Below are positions 27,167-35,449 of a DNA stretch of 38,430 bases, in pieces. The notes under the pieces were generated by a model that saw only the letters and a program-made list of their open reading frames with translations, was not told the DNA's origin and did not search any database. A program made the translations under genes and the position numbers. The stretch comes from Natronohydrobacter sp. (lineage in GTDB: Bacteria > Pseudomonadota > Alphaproteobacteria > Rhodobacterales > Rhodobacteraceae). The stretch covers positions 1 through 38,430 of the forward strand of contig SKIM01000207.1 of assembly GCA_007116445.1 (NCBI GenBank), read 5' to 3'. The first letter of the stretch is position 1, and each line of letters starts with the position of its first letter.

Positions 27167-28030
27167 ATGAACCCTGAAGTCACTGCTTTCTTTGATGAAG
27201 AGACGTTCACCGTTACCTATGTGGTGCGGGATCCCAACAGCAAGAAATGCGCGATTGTCGATTCCGTTCTGGATTTCGACTATGCGTCAGGGCGCACGGA
27301 TACGCGATCGGCCGATATGGTGGTCGATTTCGTGCGCGAGAACGGCCTTGAGGTCGAGTGGCTGCTCGAAACCCATGTCCATGCCGACCATCTCTCGGCC
27401 GCGCCCTACATCCAGCAAAAGATCGGCGGCAAGATCGCGATCGGCGAGAATATCCGCATCGTGCAGGATACCTTCGGCAAGGTCTTCAACGAAGGCACCG
27501 AATTCCAGCGCGACGGCTCGCAATTCGATGCGCTCTTCAAACATGGCGACAGTTTCCATATCGGCCAGATGCGCGGCGATGTGCTGCATACACCCGGTCA
27601 CACGCCTGCCTGCCTGACCTATGTGATCGGCAATGCCGCTTTCGTTGGCGATACGCTGTTCATGCCTGATTTTGGCACAGCGCGCTGCGATTTCCCCGGT
27701 GGCTCGGCGGATATGATGTGGGATTCGGTTCAGAAAATCCTGTCGCTGCCCGATGACACCCGCATTTTCGTGGGGCATGATTACAAGGCCGAAGGCCGCG
27801 ATACCTACGCATGGGAAACCACAGTGGGTGACCAGAAGCGGCTGAACAAGCATGTCGGCGAAGGCAAATCGAAAGAAGATTTCGTCACCGCCCGCAATGA
27901 GCGCGACGCGCAACTCGGCATGCCCCGCCTGATCGTGCCCTCGCTGCAGGTCAATATGCGCGCAGGCCAGATGCCCGCTGCAGAAGAAAACGGCACGGTC
28001 TATCTGAAAGTGCCCGTCAACACGCTCTGA
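27167..28030 (+). CDS. MBL-fold hydrolase, persulfide dioxygenase-like (Blh/ETHE1 type)
   Basis: MNPEVTAFFDEETFTVTYVVRDPNSKKCAIVDSVLDFD..., 'LLETHVHADHLSAAPYIQQKIGGKIAIGENI', 'HTPGHTPACLTYVIG'. Confidence 0.9.
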   Translation: MNPEVTAFFDEETFTVTYVVRDPNSKKCAIVDSVLDFDYASGRTDTRSADMVVDFVRENGLEVEWLLETHVHADHLSAAPYIQQKIGGKIAIGENIRIVQDTFGKVFNEGTEFQRDGSQFDALFKHGDSFHIGQMRGDVLHTPGHTPACLTYVIGNAAFVGDTLFMPDFGTARCDFPGGSADMMWDSVQKILSLPDDTRIFVGHDYKAEGRDTYAWETTVGDQKRLNKHVGEGKSKEDFVTARNERDAQLGMPRLIVPSLQVNMRAGQMPAAEENGTVYLKVPVNTL

Positions 28031-28052
28031 GCGATCCTTGGAAACCAACACA

Positions 28053-28076
28053 GGCGCGGCATGACACTGCCGCGCC
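28053..28076 (+). other. Intercistronic hairpin between the MBL gene and the first YeeE/YedE gene
   Basis: GGCGCGGCA-TGACAC-TGCCGCGCC followed by CTCTTTGCG; sits inside a putative operon. Confidence 0.55.
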
Positions 28077-28100
28077 CTCTTTGCGAACAGGACCAATGAC

Positions 28101-28532
28101 ATGATTGAAACTGACTGGATCTGGGGCCTTATCGGCGGCCTGATGATCGGGGCCGCTGCGGCGGTCTATCTCTTGGGCAACGGGCGCGTCATGGGCGCCA
28201 GTGGCATCATCGGCGGGCTTGTGGACCGCTCCGGACTGAGCACATGGGCTGAGCGGGTGGCCTTTCTCGCAGCGCTAGTGGTCGTGCCCGCGCTGATGCT
28301 GCCGCTCTTTTCCACCGAAGTCTCGACCAACATCACCCCCAACCTGGCCGTTGTCGTGGCCGCAGGGCTGCTTGTCGGCGTGGGCACGCGGCTTGCAAAT
28401 GGCTGCACGTCCGGTCATGGCGTTTGTGGCATTTCCCGATTTTCGCTGCGCGGGATCGTGGCGACTGTATTCTATCTTCTGGCAGGCGGCATCGTGATGG
28501 TCCTGTTTCGCCATCTTCTGGGGGTGATCTAA
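28101..28532 (+). CDS. YeeE/YedE family membrane protein (N-half, sulfur transport type)
   Basis: 'MGASGIIGGLVDRS', 'GVGTRLANGCTSGHGVCGISRFSLRGIVATVFYLLAGGIVMVL'. Confidence 0.9.
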   Translation: MIETDWIWGLIGGLMIGAAAAVYLLGNGRVMGASGIIGGLVDRSGLSTWAERVAFLAALVVVPALMLPLFSTEVSTNITPNLAVVVAAGLLVGVGTRLANGCTSGHGVCGISRFSLRGIVATVFYLLAGGIVMVLFRHLLGVI

Positions 28533-28966
28533 TGCAACGTATTGTGATTGCAGCGGTTTCAGGCGGGCTATTCGGCGCGGGGCTGCTGGTCTCGGGCATG
28601 ACGGACACCAATAAGGTGCAAGGCTGGCTTGACGTTTTCGGTGCATGGGATCCGACGCTGGCTTTCGTGCTCGGCGGGGCGATCATGCCGATGCTACTCG
28701 CGTGGCATCTGACGACCAAGCGCGCCGCGTCGCTCGTGGGGGAACCCTTTCCAGCCAAGCCTGACCCGAAACTTGGCCACAACCTTGTTATCGGCTCTGT
28801 GCTCTTCGGCGCGGGCTGGGGGCTTGCAGGCCTTTGCCCTGGTCCGGCCATTGCCTCGCTCAGCTGGGGCGGAACAGGCGGGATCACCTTTATCCTTGCC
28901 ATGATTGGCGGTATGGTCATCGCGCAGCCCGTAAGGGCGCAGATTGACCGGCTTGCTGCCGCCTGA
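28532..28966 (+). CDS. YeeE/YedE family membrane protein (DUF6691-type second half)
   Basis: MQRIVIAAVSGGLFGAGLLVSGMTDTNKVQGWLDVFGAWDPTLAFVLGGA... 'GWGLAGLCPGPAIASLSWGG'; TAATG junction with the preceding gene. Confidence 0.9.
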   Translation: MQRIVIAAVSGGLFGAGLLVSGMTDTNKVQGWLDVFGAWDPTLAFVLGGAIMPMLLAWHLTTKRAASLVGEPFPAKPDPKLGHNLVIGSVLFGAGWGLAGLCPGPAIASLSWGGTGGITFILAMIGGMVIAQPVRAQIDRLAAA

Positions 28967-28982
28967 ATTGGAGAGTCTGACA

Positions 28983-29408
28983 ATGGATATTCGCCCCCTG
29001 ACCGACAGCTATGCGGTCTCGCCACAGATCGCGTCCGAGGATATGGCCGCGATCGCTCAGGCAGGGTTCACAACAGTGATCTGCAATCGCCCGGACGGGG
29101 AAAACCCGCCCGAATTGCAGCAGGCGGCGCTGCGTGCAGCAGCTGAAGCGGCAGGGTTGACCTTTCTGGTCAATCCGGTCGTGGGCGGTGCCATCACGAT
29201 GGAAAATGTCCAGGGTCAGGCTCAGGCCCTCGAAAACAGCACAGGGCCTGTGCTGGCATATTGCGCATCGGGTAATCGCTCGTCGATTGTCTGGGCGCTG
29301 TCACAAGCGGGCAAAAGGCCGACTGAAGAGTTGATCGCCCTGCCCGCCCGGCATGGCTACACACTCGAACCCTTCCGCGAGATGATTGATCAACTCGCCA
29401 AAGCCTGA
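28983..29408 (+). CDS. TIGR01244 family sulfur transferase/phosphatase-like protein (DUF442)
   Basis: MDIRPLTDSYAVSPQIASEDMAAIAQAGFTTVICNRPDGENPPE..., 'PVLAYCASGNRSSIVWAL'. Confidence 0.9.
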   Translation: MDIRPLTDSYAVSPQIASEDMAAIAQAGFTTVICNRPDGENPPELQQAALRAAAEAAGLTFLVNPVVGGAITMENVQGQAQALENSTGPVLAYCASGNRSSIVWALSQAGKRPTEELIALPARHGYTLEPFREMIDQLAKA

Positions 29409-29423
29409 AACTTCCCGCGCGGA

Positions 29424-30197
29424 TCAGGCACTGAGCGCCCATGGTTCGCGCGCACTGGCCCAGGCGCGCGCAGCCTCGCCGAACGCCTCAAATAGCGGGC
29501 GCGACACAGGATCATGCGCCGCTTGCCACTCCGGATGCCACTGCACCGACAAGGTAAACCCTCGCGCGGCCTCGACATAGAGCGCCTCGGGCGTGCCATC
29601 GGGCGCGTGACCATCGATCACGATCCGCGCACCCGGCGTCTTGATCCCCTGTCCATGCAGCGTATTGGTCAAAACCTCGGGCGCGCCCATCAATCGATGA
29701 AACACGCCCCCCTCCCGAAAGGTGACCTTGTGGCGCAGCGCGAATTTCTCGTCAAGCGTGCCATCAGGCGGCATGCGATGGTTCATGCGCCCCGGCAAGT
29801 CACGGATTTCAGGGTACAGCGTGCCGCCCATGGCGACATTAACTTCCTGAAACCCGCGGCAAACCCCAAGAAACGGCTGCCCACGCTCCACACAAGCACG
29901 CACCAACGGAAGCGAAATGGCATCTCGCGCGCGGTCAAAAGCCCCATGCGCCGGTGTCGCAGCCTCGCCATATTCTTCGGGATGCACATTCGGCCGTCCA
30001 CCAGTCAGCAAAAACCCGTCGCAAACCTCCAGCAATTCCGCGATCGAGACAAAGCGCGGATCAGAGGGGATCAGAAGCGGTAGACATCCTGCAACCTCAG
30101 CAACAGCTTCGGAATTCATCGTCCCACCGGCATGGGCGGGATACTCATCATTGATGAGATGGGAGTTTCCGATGATACCAACGACTGGTCTTCGCAT
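29424..30197 (-). CDS. Gamma-glutamyl-gamma-aminobutyrate hydrolase family (class I glutamine amidotransferase-like)
   Basis: 'RPVVGIIGNSHLINDEYPAHAGG', 'DGFLLTGGRPNVHPEEYG', 'GQPFLGVCRGFQEVNVAMGGTL', 'SVQWHPEWQA'. Confidence 0.92.
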   Translation of the reverse strand: MRRPVVGIIGNSHLINDEYPAHAGGTMNSEAVAEVAGCLPLLIPSDPRFVSIAELLEVCDGFLLTGGRPNVHPEEYGEAATPAHGAFDRARDAISLPLVRACVERGQPFLGVCRGFQEVNVAMGGTLYPEIRDLPGRMNHRMPPDGTLDEKFALRHKVTFREGGVFHRLMGAPEVLTNTLHGQGIKTPGARIVIDGHAPDGTPEALYVEAARGFTLSVQWHPEWQAAHDPVSRPLFEAFGEAARAWASAREPWALSA

Positions 30198-30347
30198 CCG
30201 CTTGGCCTATGTTTTCAGATTACTTTAGCAGAGTTGGAGCAAAGGTCGAGTGTCGCAGTCCGTTTTGCGCGTCACACGGCAAATCCCCCGAAACTCCGTA
30301 TCTGAAATGCCCAAAGCTGAGCCACACCCCTACCCGGAGGCGCTGTC

Positions 30348-30890
30348 TCACATCCGGCGAAGATAGGTCCATGTCGGCACTGTCGCACGACGGGCCACGG
30401 AATAGGCTTCTGCATCCCCCAGATAGTCGAATCCCGCTTGCATCAGAACATGGGCCGAAGCGGGATTGTCCTGAAAGACCTCGGCGAAGAGCGTCCGCGA
30501 TTTTTGCGGGTTGTGTGTGATCACCGCACGCACCGCTTCCGAGGCGAAGCCCGCATTCCAGAAAGCCGGGGCGACCCAATAACCGATCTGGCTTTGCTGA
30601 CGGTCCAACGGCTTCAGCGACAGGACGCCCACCAAGGCCGATGCCCCGAATCCCGATCCGTCAAGCGCCCAGACATCTTCGGTCCGCTCGGGCACAGTGA
30701 CGCGCTGGATAAAGTGCTCTGCAGCATTCGGCGGCAACGGGTGCGGAATGCTTCGGGTACCTTCGGCGATCCGGGCGTCGCCTGCGTAAAGCTCCAGCAG
30801 CGCCTGATCCGTCCGCTGCAATGGCCGCAGGACAAGACGCGGGGTCGTCAGGATCGGCTGATCCGCACTGATCGCGTTATCTATATTCAT
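30348..30890 (-). CDS. GNAT family N-acetyltransferase (RimJ/RimL-like)
   Basis: 'LTTPRLVLRPLQRTDQALLELYAGDARIAEGTRSIPHPLPP...IGYWVAPAFWNAGFASEAVRAVITHNP'; likely start MNIDNAIS at 30890. Confidence 0.9.
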   Translation of the reverse strand: MNIDNAISADQPILTTPRLVLRPLQRTDQALLELYAGDARIAEGTRSIPHPLPPNAAEHFIQRVTVPERTEDVWALDGSGFGASALVGVLSLKPLDRQQSQIGYWVAPAFWNAGFASEAVRAVITHNPQKSRTLFAEVFQDNPASAHVLMQAGFDYLGDAEAYSVARRATVPTWTYLRRM

Positions 30891-30980
30891 GCTCACTCCT
30901 CGTTCAGGCATAGGCCTGCTCCCTGTGTCGCAATCTCTCCGAACAGGCCACTCCCACCACAGCGCAATCCGGAAAAGCAA

Positions 30981-31006
30981 ACAGGGCCGACTTTCGCCGA
31001 CCCTGT
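30981..31006 (-). terminator. Intrinsic terminator downstream of rpmA
   Basis: Minus strand ACAGGGTCGGC-GAAA-GTCGGCCCTGT (11-bp stem with two G-U pairs, GNRA loop) followed by TTGCTTTTCC. Confidence 0.82.
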
Positions 31007-31031
31007 CTACATGCGAAATGTAAAACTTCGG

Positions 31032-31301
31032 CTACTCTGCGGCTGTCTCCAGCGGCATGATCGACACGAAACTGCGGCCTTTCAAACCTTTGGTGAAGAC
31101 GACGCGGCCTTCTTCCAGCGCGAAAAGCGTGTGGTCACGCCCCATGCCCACGCCTGCACCAGCCCAATGCTTGGTGCCGCGCTGACGCACAATGATATTG
31201 CCGGGGATGGCATGCTGGCCACCATAGAGCTTGACGCCAAGGCGACGACCCGCTGAGTCGCGCCCGTTGCGGGATGAACCGCCTGCTTTCTTGTGTGCCA
31301 T
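31032..31301 (-). CDS. rpmA: 50S ribosomal protein L27
   Basis: [62 protein letters not shown]. Confidence 0.98.
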   Translation of the reverse strand: MAHKKAGGSSRNGRDSAGRRLGVKLYGGQHAIPGNIIVRQRGTKHWAGAGVGMGRDHTLFALEEGRVVFTKGLKGRSFVSIMPLETAAE

Positions 31302-31307
31302 GAGGGG

Positions 31308-32000
31308 TTACTCCTTCTCGGCTGCGAATTGTTTGGCCTGATCGATCCAGCCATCACGCTCGATGCGACCTTTGAACGACAGCTGGTCATCCATATAAGC
31401 GATCTCGGACGAAGTCCAAGCTGCAATCTGATCGAAATGGAACACACCATTCTGATGGAGCAGCCCTTCGAGCTTGGGACCAACCCCGGAAATCTTTTTC
31501 AGATCGTCAGGCTTCCCATCCCGTGCTTCCGTCAGCAGGTTGGCAGGGCGCGTGCCCTCGACCGCTGCAGCTTCGGATTTGGCCGGTTTTGAGGACTTCG
31601 CCGCCTTTACAGGGGCTGCAGCTGCAACCGCGAAGCCCGAAACGGATCCGGTTCCGATCGCAGCTTTGACACCTGTCGCGTCAGCACCGGATGCAAGAAT
31701 ATCCGTCACCTTGACCAGCGTCAGTTTCTGGCGGTGGCCCTTGGTACGCTGCGAGCTGTGCTTGCGGCGACGCTTGACATAGTGGATCACCTTGTCAGCC
31801 TTGATCTGGTCGATCACTTCGGCCTGAACGCCTGCACCTTCAATGGTGGGCGCGCCGATCACCGGGTTGTCACCGCCCAGCATCAGGACTTCATTGAACT
31901 GGACCGTTTCGCCAGCTTGGGCAGCGATGCGCTCAATGCGCAGCAGGTCACCTGCCTGCACGCGATATTGCTTGCCACCAGTCTTGAGGACCGCAAACAT
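31308..32000 (-). CDS. rplU: 50S ribosomal protein L21 with long C-terminal extension
   Basis: N-term MFAVLKTGGKQYRVQAGDLLRIERIAAQAGETVQFNEVLMLGG...HYVKRRRKHSSQRTKGHRQKLTLVKVTDI is L21; residues ~105-230 form an extension with 'DDLKKISGVGPKLEGLLHQNGVFHFDQIAAWT'. Confidence 0.96.
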   Translation of the reverse strand: MFAVLKTGGKQYRVQAGDLLRIERIAAQAGETVQFNEVLMLGGDNPVIGAPTIEGAGVQAEVIDQIKADKVIHYVKRRRKHSSQRTKGHRQKLTLVKVTDILASGADATGVKAAIGTGSVSGFAVAAAAPVKAAKSSKPAKSEAAAVEGTRPANLLTEARDGKPDDLKKISGVGPKLEGLLHQNGVFHFDQIAAWTSSEIAYMDDQLSFKGRIERDGWIDQAKQFAAEKE

Positions 32001-32141
32001 GGGTCTTTCCTTCTTTTCTCTGCCGCGCCCTTTGGCCCCTGCGTAGTCTAGCAGGCGTTAGATGCTCTCGGGCAGCGTGCCTGGGCTGTGCCAGACAAAA
32101 TGCTGAATACCGCGCAGACCGGATGTCTGAGCGGAAACGTC

Positions 32142-32170
32142 CCTATGCTTCAAAGCCATCAGCCTGTCAA
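32142..32170 (-). promoter_or_regulatory. Candidate sigma70-type promoter for rplU-rpmA
   Basis: Minus strand TTGACA (32170-32165), 17-bp spacer, CATAGG (32147-32142); predicted 5' UTR of about 135 nt. Confidence 0.5.
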
Positions 32171-32234
32171 CCCAAGCTTGCATGAGATGACACGCAAGCG
32201 AGCCAGTCAACGCCTTGCGAACGGCCAGAAAGCT

Positions 32235-32269
32235 GAGCGCCGCCCATGACAGGCGGCGCTCGTATTTTT
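32235..32269. terminator. Strong hairpin between hemY and rplU; T-tract is on the + strand
   Basis: GAGCGCCGCC-CATGACA-GGCGGCGCTC perfect 10-bp stem, followed on + by GTATTTTT; on the minus strand it lies 40 nt after the hemY stop. Confidence 0.7.
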
Positions 32270-32300
32270 CGCAACTTTCAATGACTGTCGTTCGGATGAT

Positions 32301-33749
32301 TCAGGCGGGCTTGGTCGCATCCACAGGATCGGCAGTCACCACATCGGTGTCTTGCGAATCGACGGGTTTGGGCAAGCCTCCCACGATCAGCGGCAGCAAC
32401 TCGGTCTGCGTGGCAGAAGGGCCCACAGCGTCGGGCGCCTCGCGCCATTCCAATGTGTCAAAGGCGCCGCAGCCATCACAGATAGCCTGCCAAGTCGTGT
32501 GAATATGCTGACATTTGCTGCAAACCCATTGGGGCCCGCGCTTGGCCGTCAGGGCGCGCGTCAGCCACCCCCGCACGACCGAATCATCCGCCCCTTCGCC
32601 GCGTTCGATGGCCGCCATGATCGTGAACACCCGCACGGTCGGCGCGGTTTCGTGCAGATTGCCAAGCGCACGGCGCGCCGCCGGGAAATTTTCCGCGGCC
32701 AGCTGCATCTCAGCCAGCAACATCCGCGATTCGGTCGCATCGGGATTCTTGCGGATCAGCCCCTCGAACCGTGTCGCGCGCTGCTGCGGGCTTTCATCGG
32801 GCTCAATGGCAGCAAAAGCCGCTGCGAGTTCGGGATGCGGCAACGCTTTCCAGGCACGCTTGAGCACCTTCGCTGCATAGCCGCCATTGCCTTGCGCATT
32901 AAGGGCATGCGCAGCCGCCACCGCAGCTGGAATCAAATCGGGCGAAAGACGATTGGCCTCGATCGCCGCTTCGCGGGACCGCATCAGATCGCCACGCGCG
33001 GCCATTGCGTCGGATTCCTGCAAGGCCATGATCGCATCGCGGCGACGCCAGACATCTCGCGGCAACAGGCCTGAATTCTTTTTCAGCATCAGCGTGTTGC
33101 GTGCGCCAGACCAATCTTCGGCCTCAGTCTGCAACTGCAACAGCGTGTTCTGTGTTGCCTCGTGCACTGGCTGCATTTCCAAAGCTTTCTGCGCCAGAGC
33201 TTGGGCCTTGTCCTTGTCACCCGCCTCGATCTTTGCCTTCAGCAGCCCCTGCACGGCCACAAATCGCGTGCGGCTATCGTCGAGCAATGCCTTGTAACGC
33301 TCAACCGCAAGATCACCATTGCCTTTCATCTGCGCAGCCTGCGCGACAAGCAGGTTTGTAATCAACGGTTTATCGAGAAGTTTATGTGCCTTTTCCGCCT
33401 TGGCTATGGCGGTCTTGCCGTCGCCTTCGGCCTGCGCGACCATCGCCAGAAGCAGCGCATCCAGACCACGTCTTTCGCGGTTGCGTGTGAAGAAACGCCG
33501 GATCGCCGTCTCGTCTCCGTTCATGAAGCGCAAGGTCGCGAAGACCAGCGCCACGAGTTTCATCGCCAGCCAGACCAGCACGAAAAGCGCCACCAGCGCC
33601 CCGAGTGCTGCCATTGGCGACAGCACAAACTCCATGTCGAAAATGCGCAATTCAACTGTCTGGGTGCTGTCCATCACTTGCCCCAAACCAAAGGCGAGCG
33701 CAATTACCACCACCACAAAGAGCAAGATTTTTGTCAGGGTCCAAAACAT
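32301..33749 (-). CDS. hemY: HemY-domain TPR protein with C-terminal zinc ribbon
   Basis: N-term two TM helices 'MFWTLTKILLFVVVVIALAFGLGQVMDSTQTVELRIFDMEFVLSPMAALGALVALFVLVWLAMKL' and 'RFFTRNRERRGLDALLLAMVAQAEGD'; C-term CSKC...CDGC. Confidence 0.88.
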   Translation of the reverse strand: MFWTLTKILLFVVVVIALAFGLGQVMDSTQTVELRIFDMEFVLSPMAALGALVALFVLVWLAMKLVALVFATLRFMNGDETAIRRFFTRNRERRGLDALLLAMVAQAEGDGKTAIAKAEKAHKLLDKPLITNLLVAQAAQMKGNGDLAVERYKALLDDSRTRFVAVQGLLKAKIEAGDKDKAQALAQKALEMQPVHEATQNTLLQLQTEAEDWSGARNTLMLKKNSGLLPRDVWRRRDAIMALQESDAMAARGDLMRSREAAIEANRLSPDLIPAAVAAAHALNAQGNGGYAAKVLKRAWKALPHPELAAAFAAIEPDESPQQRATRFEGLIRKNPDATESRMLLAEMQLAAENFPAARRALGNLHETAPTVRVFTIMAAIERGEGADDSVVRGWLTRALTAKRGPQWVCSKCQHIHTTWQAICDGCGAFDTLEWREAPDAVGPSATQTELLPLIVGGLPKPVDSQDTDVVTADPVDATKPA

Positions 33750-33760
33750 CAGTGACGTCC

Positions 33761-35398
33761 TTACTCGTTCGAAAGGGAAGTGGTGAATTCGGCCAGCGCC
33801 GCTTCGGCATCCAGACGGGTGCGTAGATCAGATATCCAGCCCTGCATCGCCGCGCGCGCGGGGTCTGTCAGGCTGTCCAGCTCGGCAAGCGCGGCTTCGA
33901 ATGCACCGTCTTCGATAGCAGCTCCGGCACGCGACAGAACTGCATCAGTGTCATCGCCTTCCTTGGGCGCGGTCGAGCGCGCGCCCGTCTGCGCACGGAG
34001 GAAATTTGCAACGCGGTCATAGGCCGTATCTGCCGGCGCCTGCGCATATTCCGCGCGCAGTGCCGCGCGGGCAGCGGGCGGGAAGCGCTCCTGCAAAGCC
34101 TCCAGCGTCGGCACGCCTGTGGCCGCAACTACCGCAAGCGCCTCAGGCAGATCCACACCGGCATCGCGGAACAGACCAAGCGCATCTGCATAACTGCGTC
34201 CGGTGGCCAGCGCCGCGGTCATGATCTCCAGACCACTGCGCGCAAGCGCATCATCAACCTGCGCTTCCGCCTCGACGACACGGCGTTCGGACAAATCTCG
34301 CAGATCCTCCATATCGGCGCGCAAAGCAGATGTGATGCCCGAGACGTCACTGCGCAGTTCCGACATTTCCGATTGGATCGCCGCGAATTGCGCTTCAAGC
34401 GTCGATACGACCTCCGCGAAAGCATTCACATCGCCGCGTGTCGCGGCACCGATATCGCCAGGTGTGGCCGGGAGATCTGAAAGCGCGTTGCGCAACTCTT
34501 CGACTTCGGTGCCGAGCGTTGCCAGCGTCGCATCAATCGCGCTCCTCGCCGCCGTTTGCGCGTCAATCGCATCGCGCAGGGTCGAGAGCTCAGATTGCAC
34601 AGACGCGACATCGTCCTGCGCGGCACGCCCGGACAAGGCGCTGCGCAAGCTTTGCACTTCGTCTTGCAACGAAGCGATATCCTGCGCGGTGGGCGCATCG
34701 ACATCTTGCTCGGTCATGAGGAAACTTGCCCCATACCCGATGCCTCCGGCCAGAATCCCCCCCAGCACGAGCGGGAAAACCCCGCCCCGCGCCTGTGGTG
34801 CCGCAGCGGGTGTGTCATCCGGTTTGCGCGGCGGTGTCGAAGAAATCGGCCCGGGCGCAGCGATCGAGGCCGCCGGAGCCGCCGCAGCTCCCCCCCCCGC
34901 CCCGGTCTTGGCAGATTGTTGGGTTGCGGACTCCTTCGCTTGACCAGCCTCGCCCGGCACGACATCTGCCTTGGCCGCTGTTCCAGCAGCGGTCGGCACA
35001 GCCTTCTTCAACTCTGCATCAGCGCTCGGTCGCGGGTCAGATGACTGCGCCGTCTCCCCGGCCTTGCCGATGGTCGCGGCGCTGTCTGTTGCCTTGTCGG
35101 AATTTGCCGTCGCCTCCGACCCGGACGTCTTCGCCTGCGCCGCTGTGTCAGTCGGACTGGCCTGAGCTGATTCGAGGGGCGTCCCGGTCTTGGCGCTTGG
35201 TGAGACTGCCGCGGCGGGCGCTGCGTCCTTCGGCGCCGTGTTGTCTTGCGCACTGTCTTTGGCCCGGGGCTTTGGCGGTGTCTGTTGCGTCCCGTCGTCC
35301 GCAGTGCTTTCGACTGGCGATGCTGAAGGAGAACTCTTCAGACCGCCATCTGACTTGCCCCCGTTTTTTTGCCCGTTTGTTCTGCGCGCCAAAGCCAC
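33761..35398 (-). CDS. Mitofilin/Mic60-like inner membrane protein (COG4223 type)
   Basis: Disordered N-term, single TM 'GGVFPLVLGGILAGGIGYGASFLM', long coiled coil, C-term helical region 'GLEIMTAALATGRSYADALGLFRDAGVDLPEALAVVAATGVPTLEALQERFPPAARAAL'. Confidence 0.78.
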   Translation of the reverse strand: MALARRTNGQKNGGKSDGGLKSSPSASPVESTADDGTQQTPPKPRAKDSAQDNTAPKDAAPAAAVSPSAKTGTPLESAQASPTDTAAQAKTSGSEATANSDKATDSAATIGKAGETAQSSDPRPSADAELKKAVPTAAGTAAKADVVPGEAGQAKESATQQSAKTGAGGGAAAAPAASIAAPGPISSTPPRKPDDTPAAAPQARGGVFPLVLGGILAGGIGYGASFLMTEQDVDAPTAQDIASLQDEVQSLRSALSGRAAQDDVASVQSELSTLRDAIDAQTAARSAIDATLATLGTEVEELRNALSDLPATPGDIGAATRGDVNAFAEVVSTLEAQFAAIQSEMSELRSDVSGITSALRADMEDLRDLSERRVVEAEAQVDDALARSGLEIMTAALATGRSYADALGLFRDAGVDLPEALAVVAATGVPTLEALQERFPPAARAALRAEYAQAPADTAYDRVANFLRAQTGARSTAPKEGDDTDAVLSRAGAAIEDGAFEAALAELDSLTDPARAAMQGWISDLRTRLDAEAALAEFTTSLSNE

Positions 35399-35449
35399 TC
35401 CCCCGAAATGATCATGCTGCGATGCAGCGACTTATCCCCATGACTTACC

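Noticed and set aside
28424-28532. N-terminal extension of the second YeeE/YedE gene as given in the ORF track
   Set aside because: The ATG at 28532 forms a TAATG junction with the preceding gene and begins the conserved domain; the upstream part is out-of-frame readthrough of the first gene.
32001-32300. Possible tRNA in the hemY-rplU intergenic region
   Set aside because: No T-loop GTTCRA motif or cloverleaf pairing on either strand; the region is better explained as promoter, leader and terminator.
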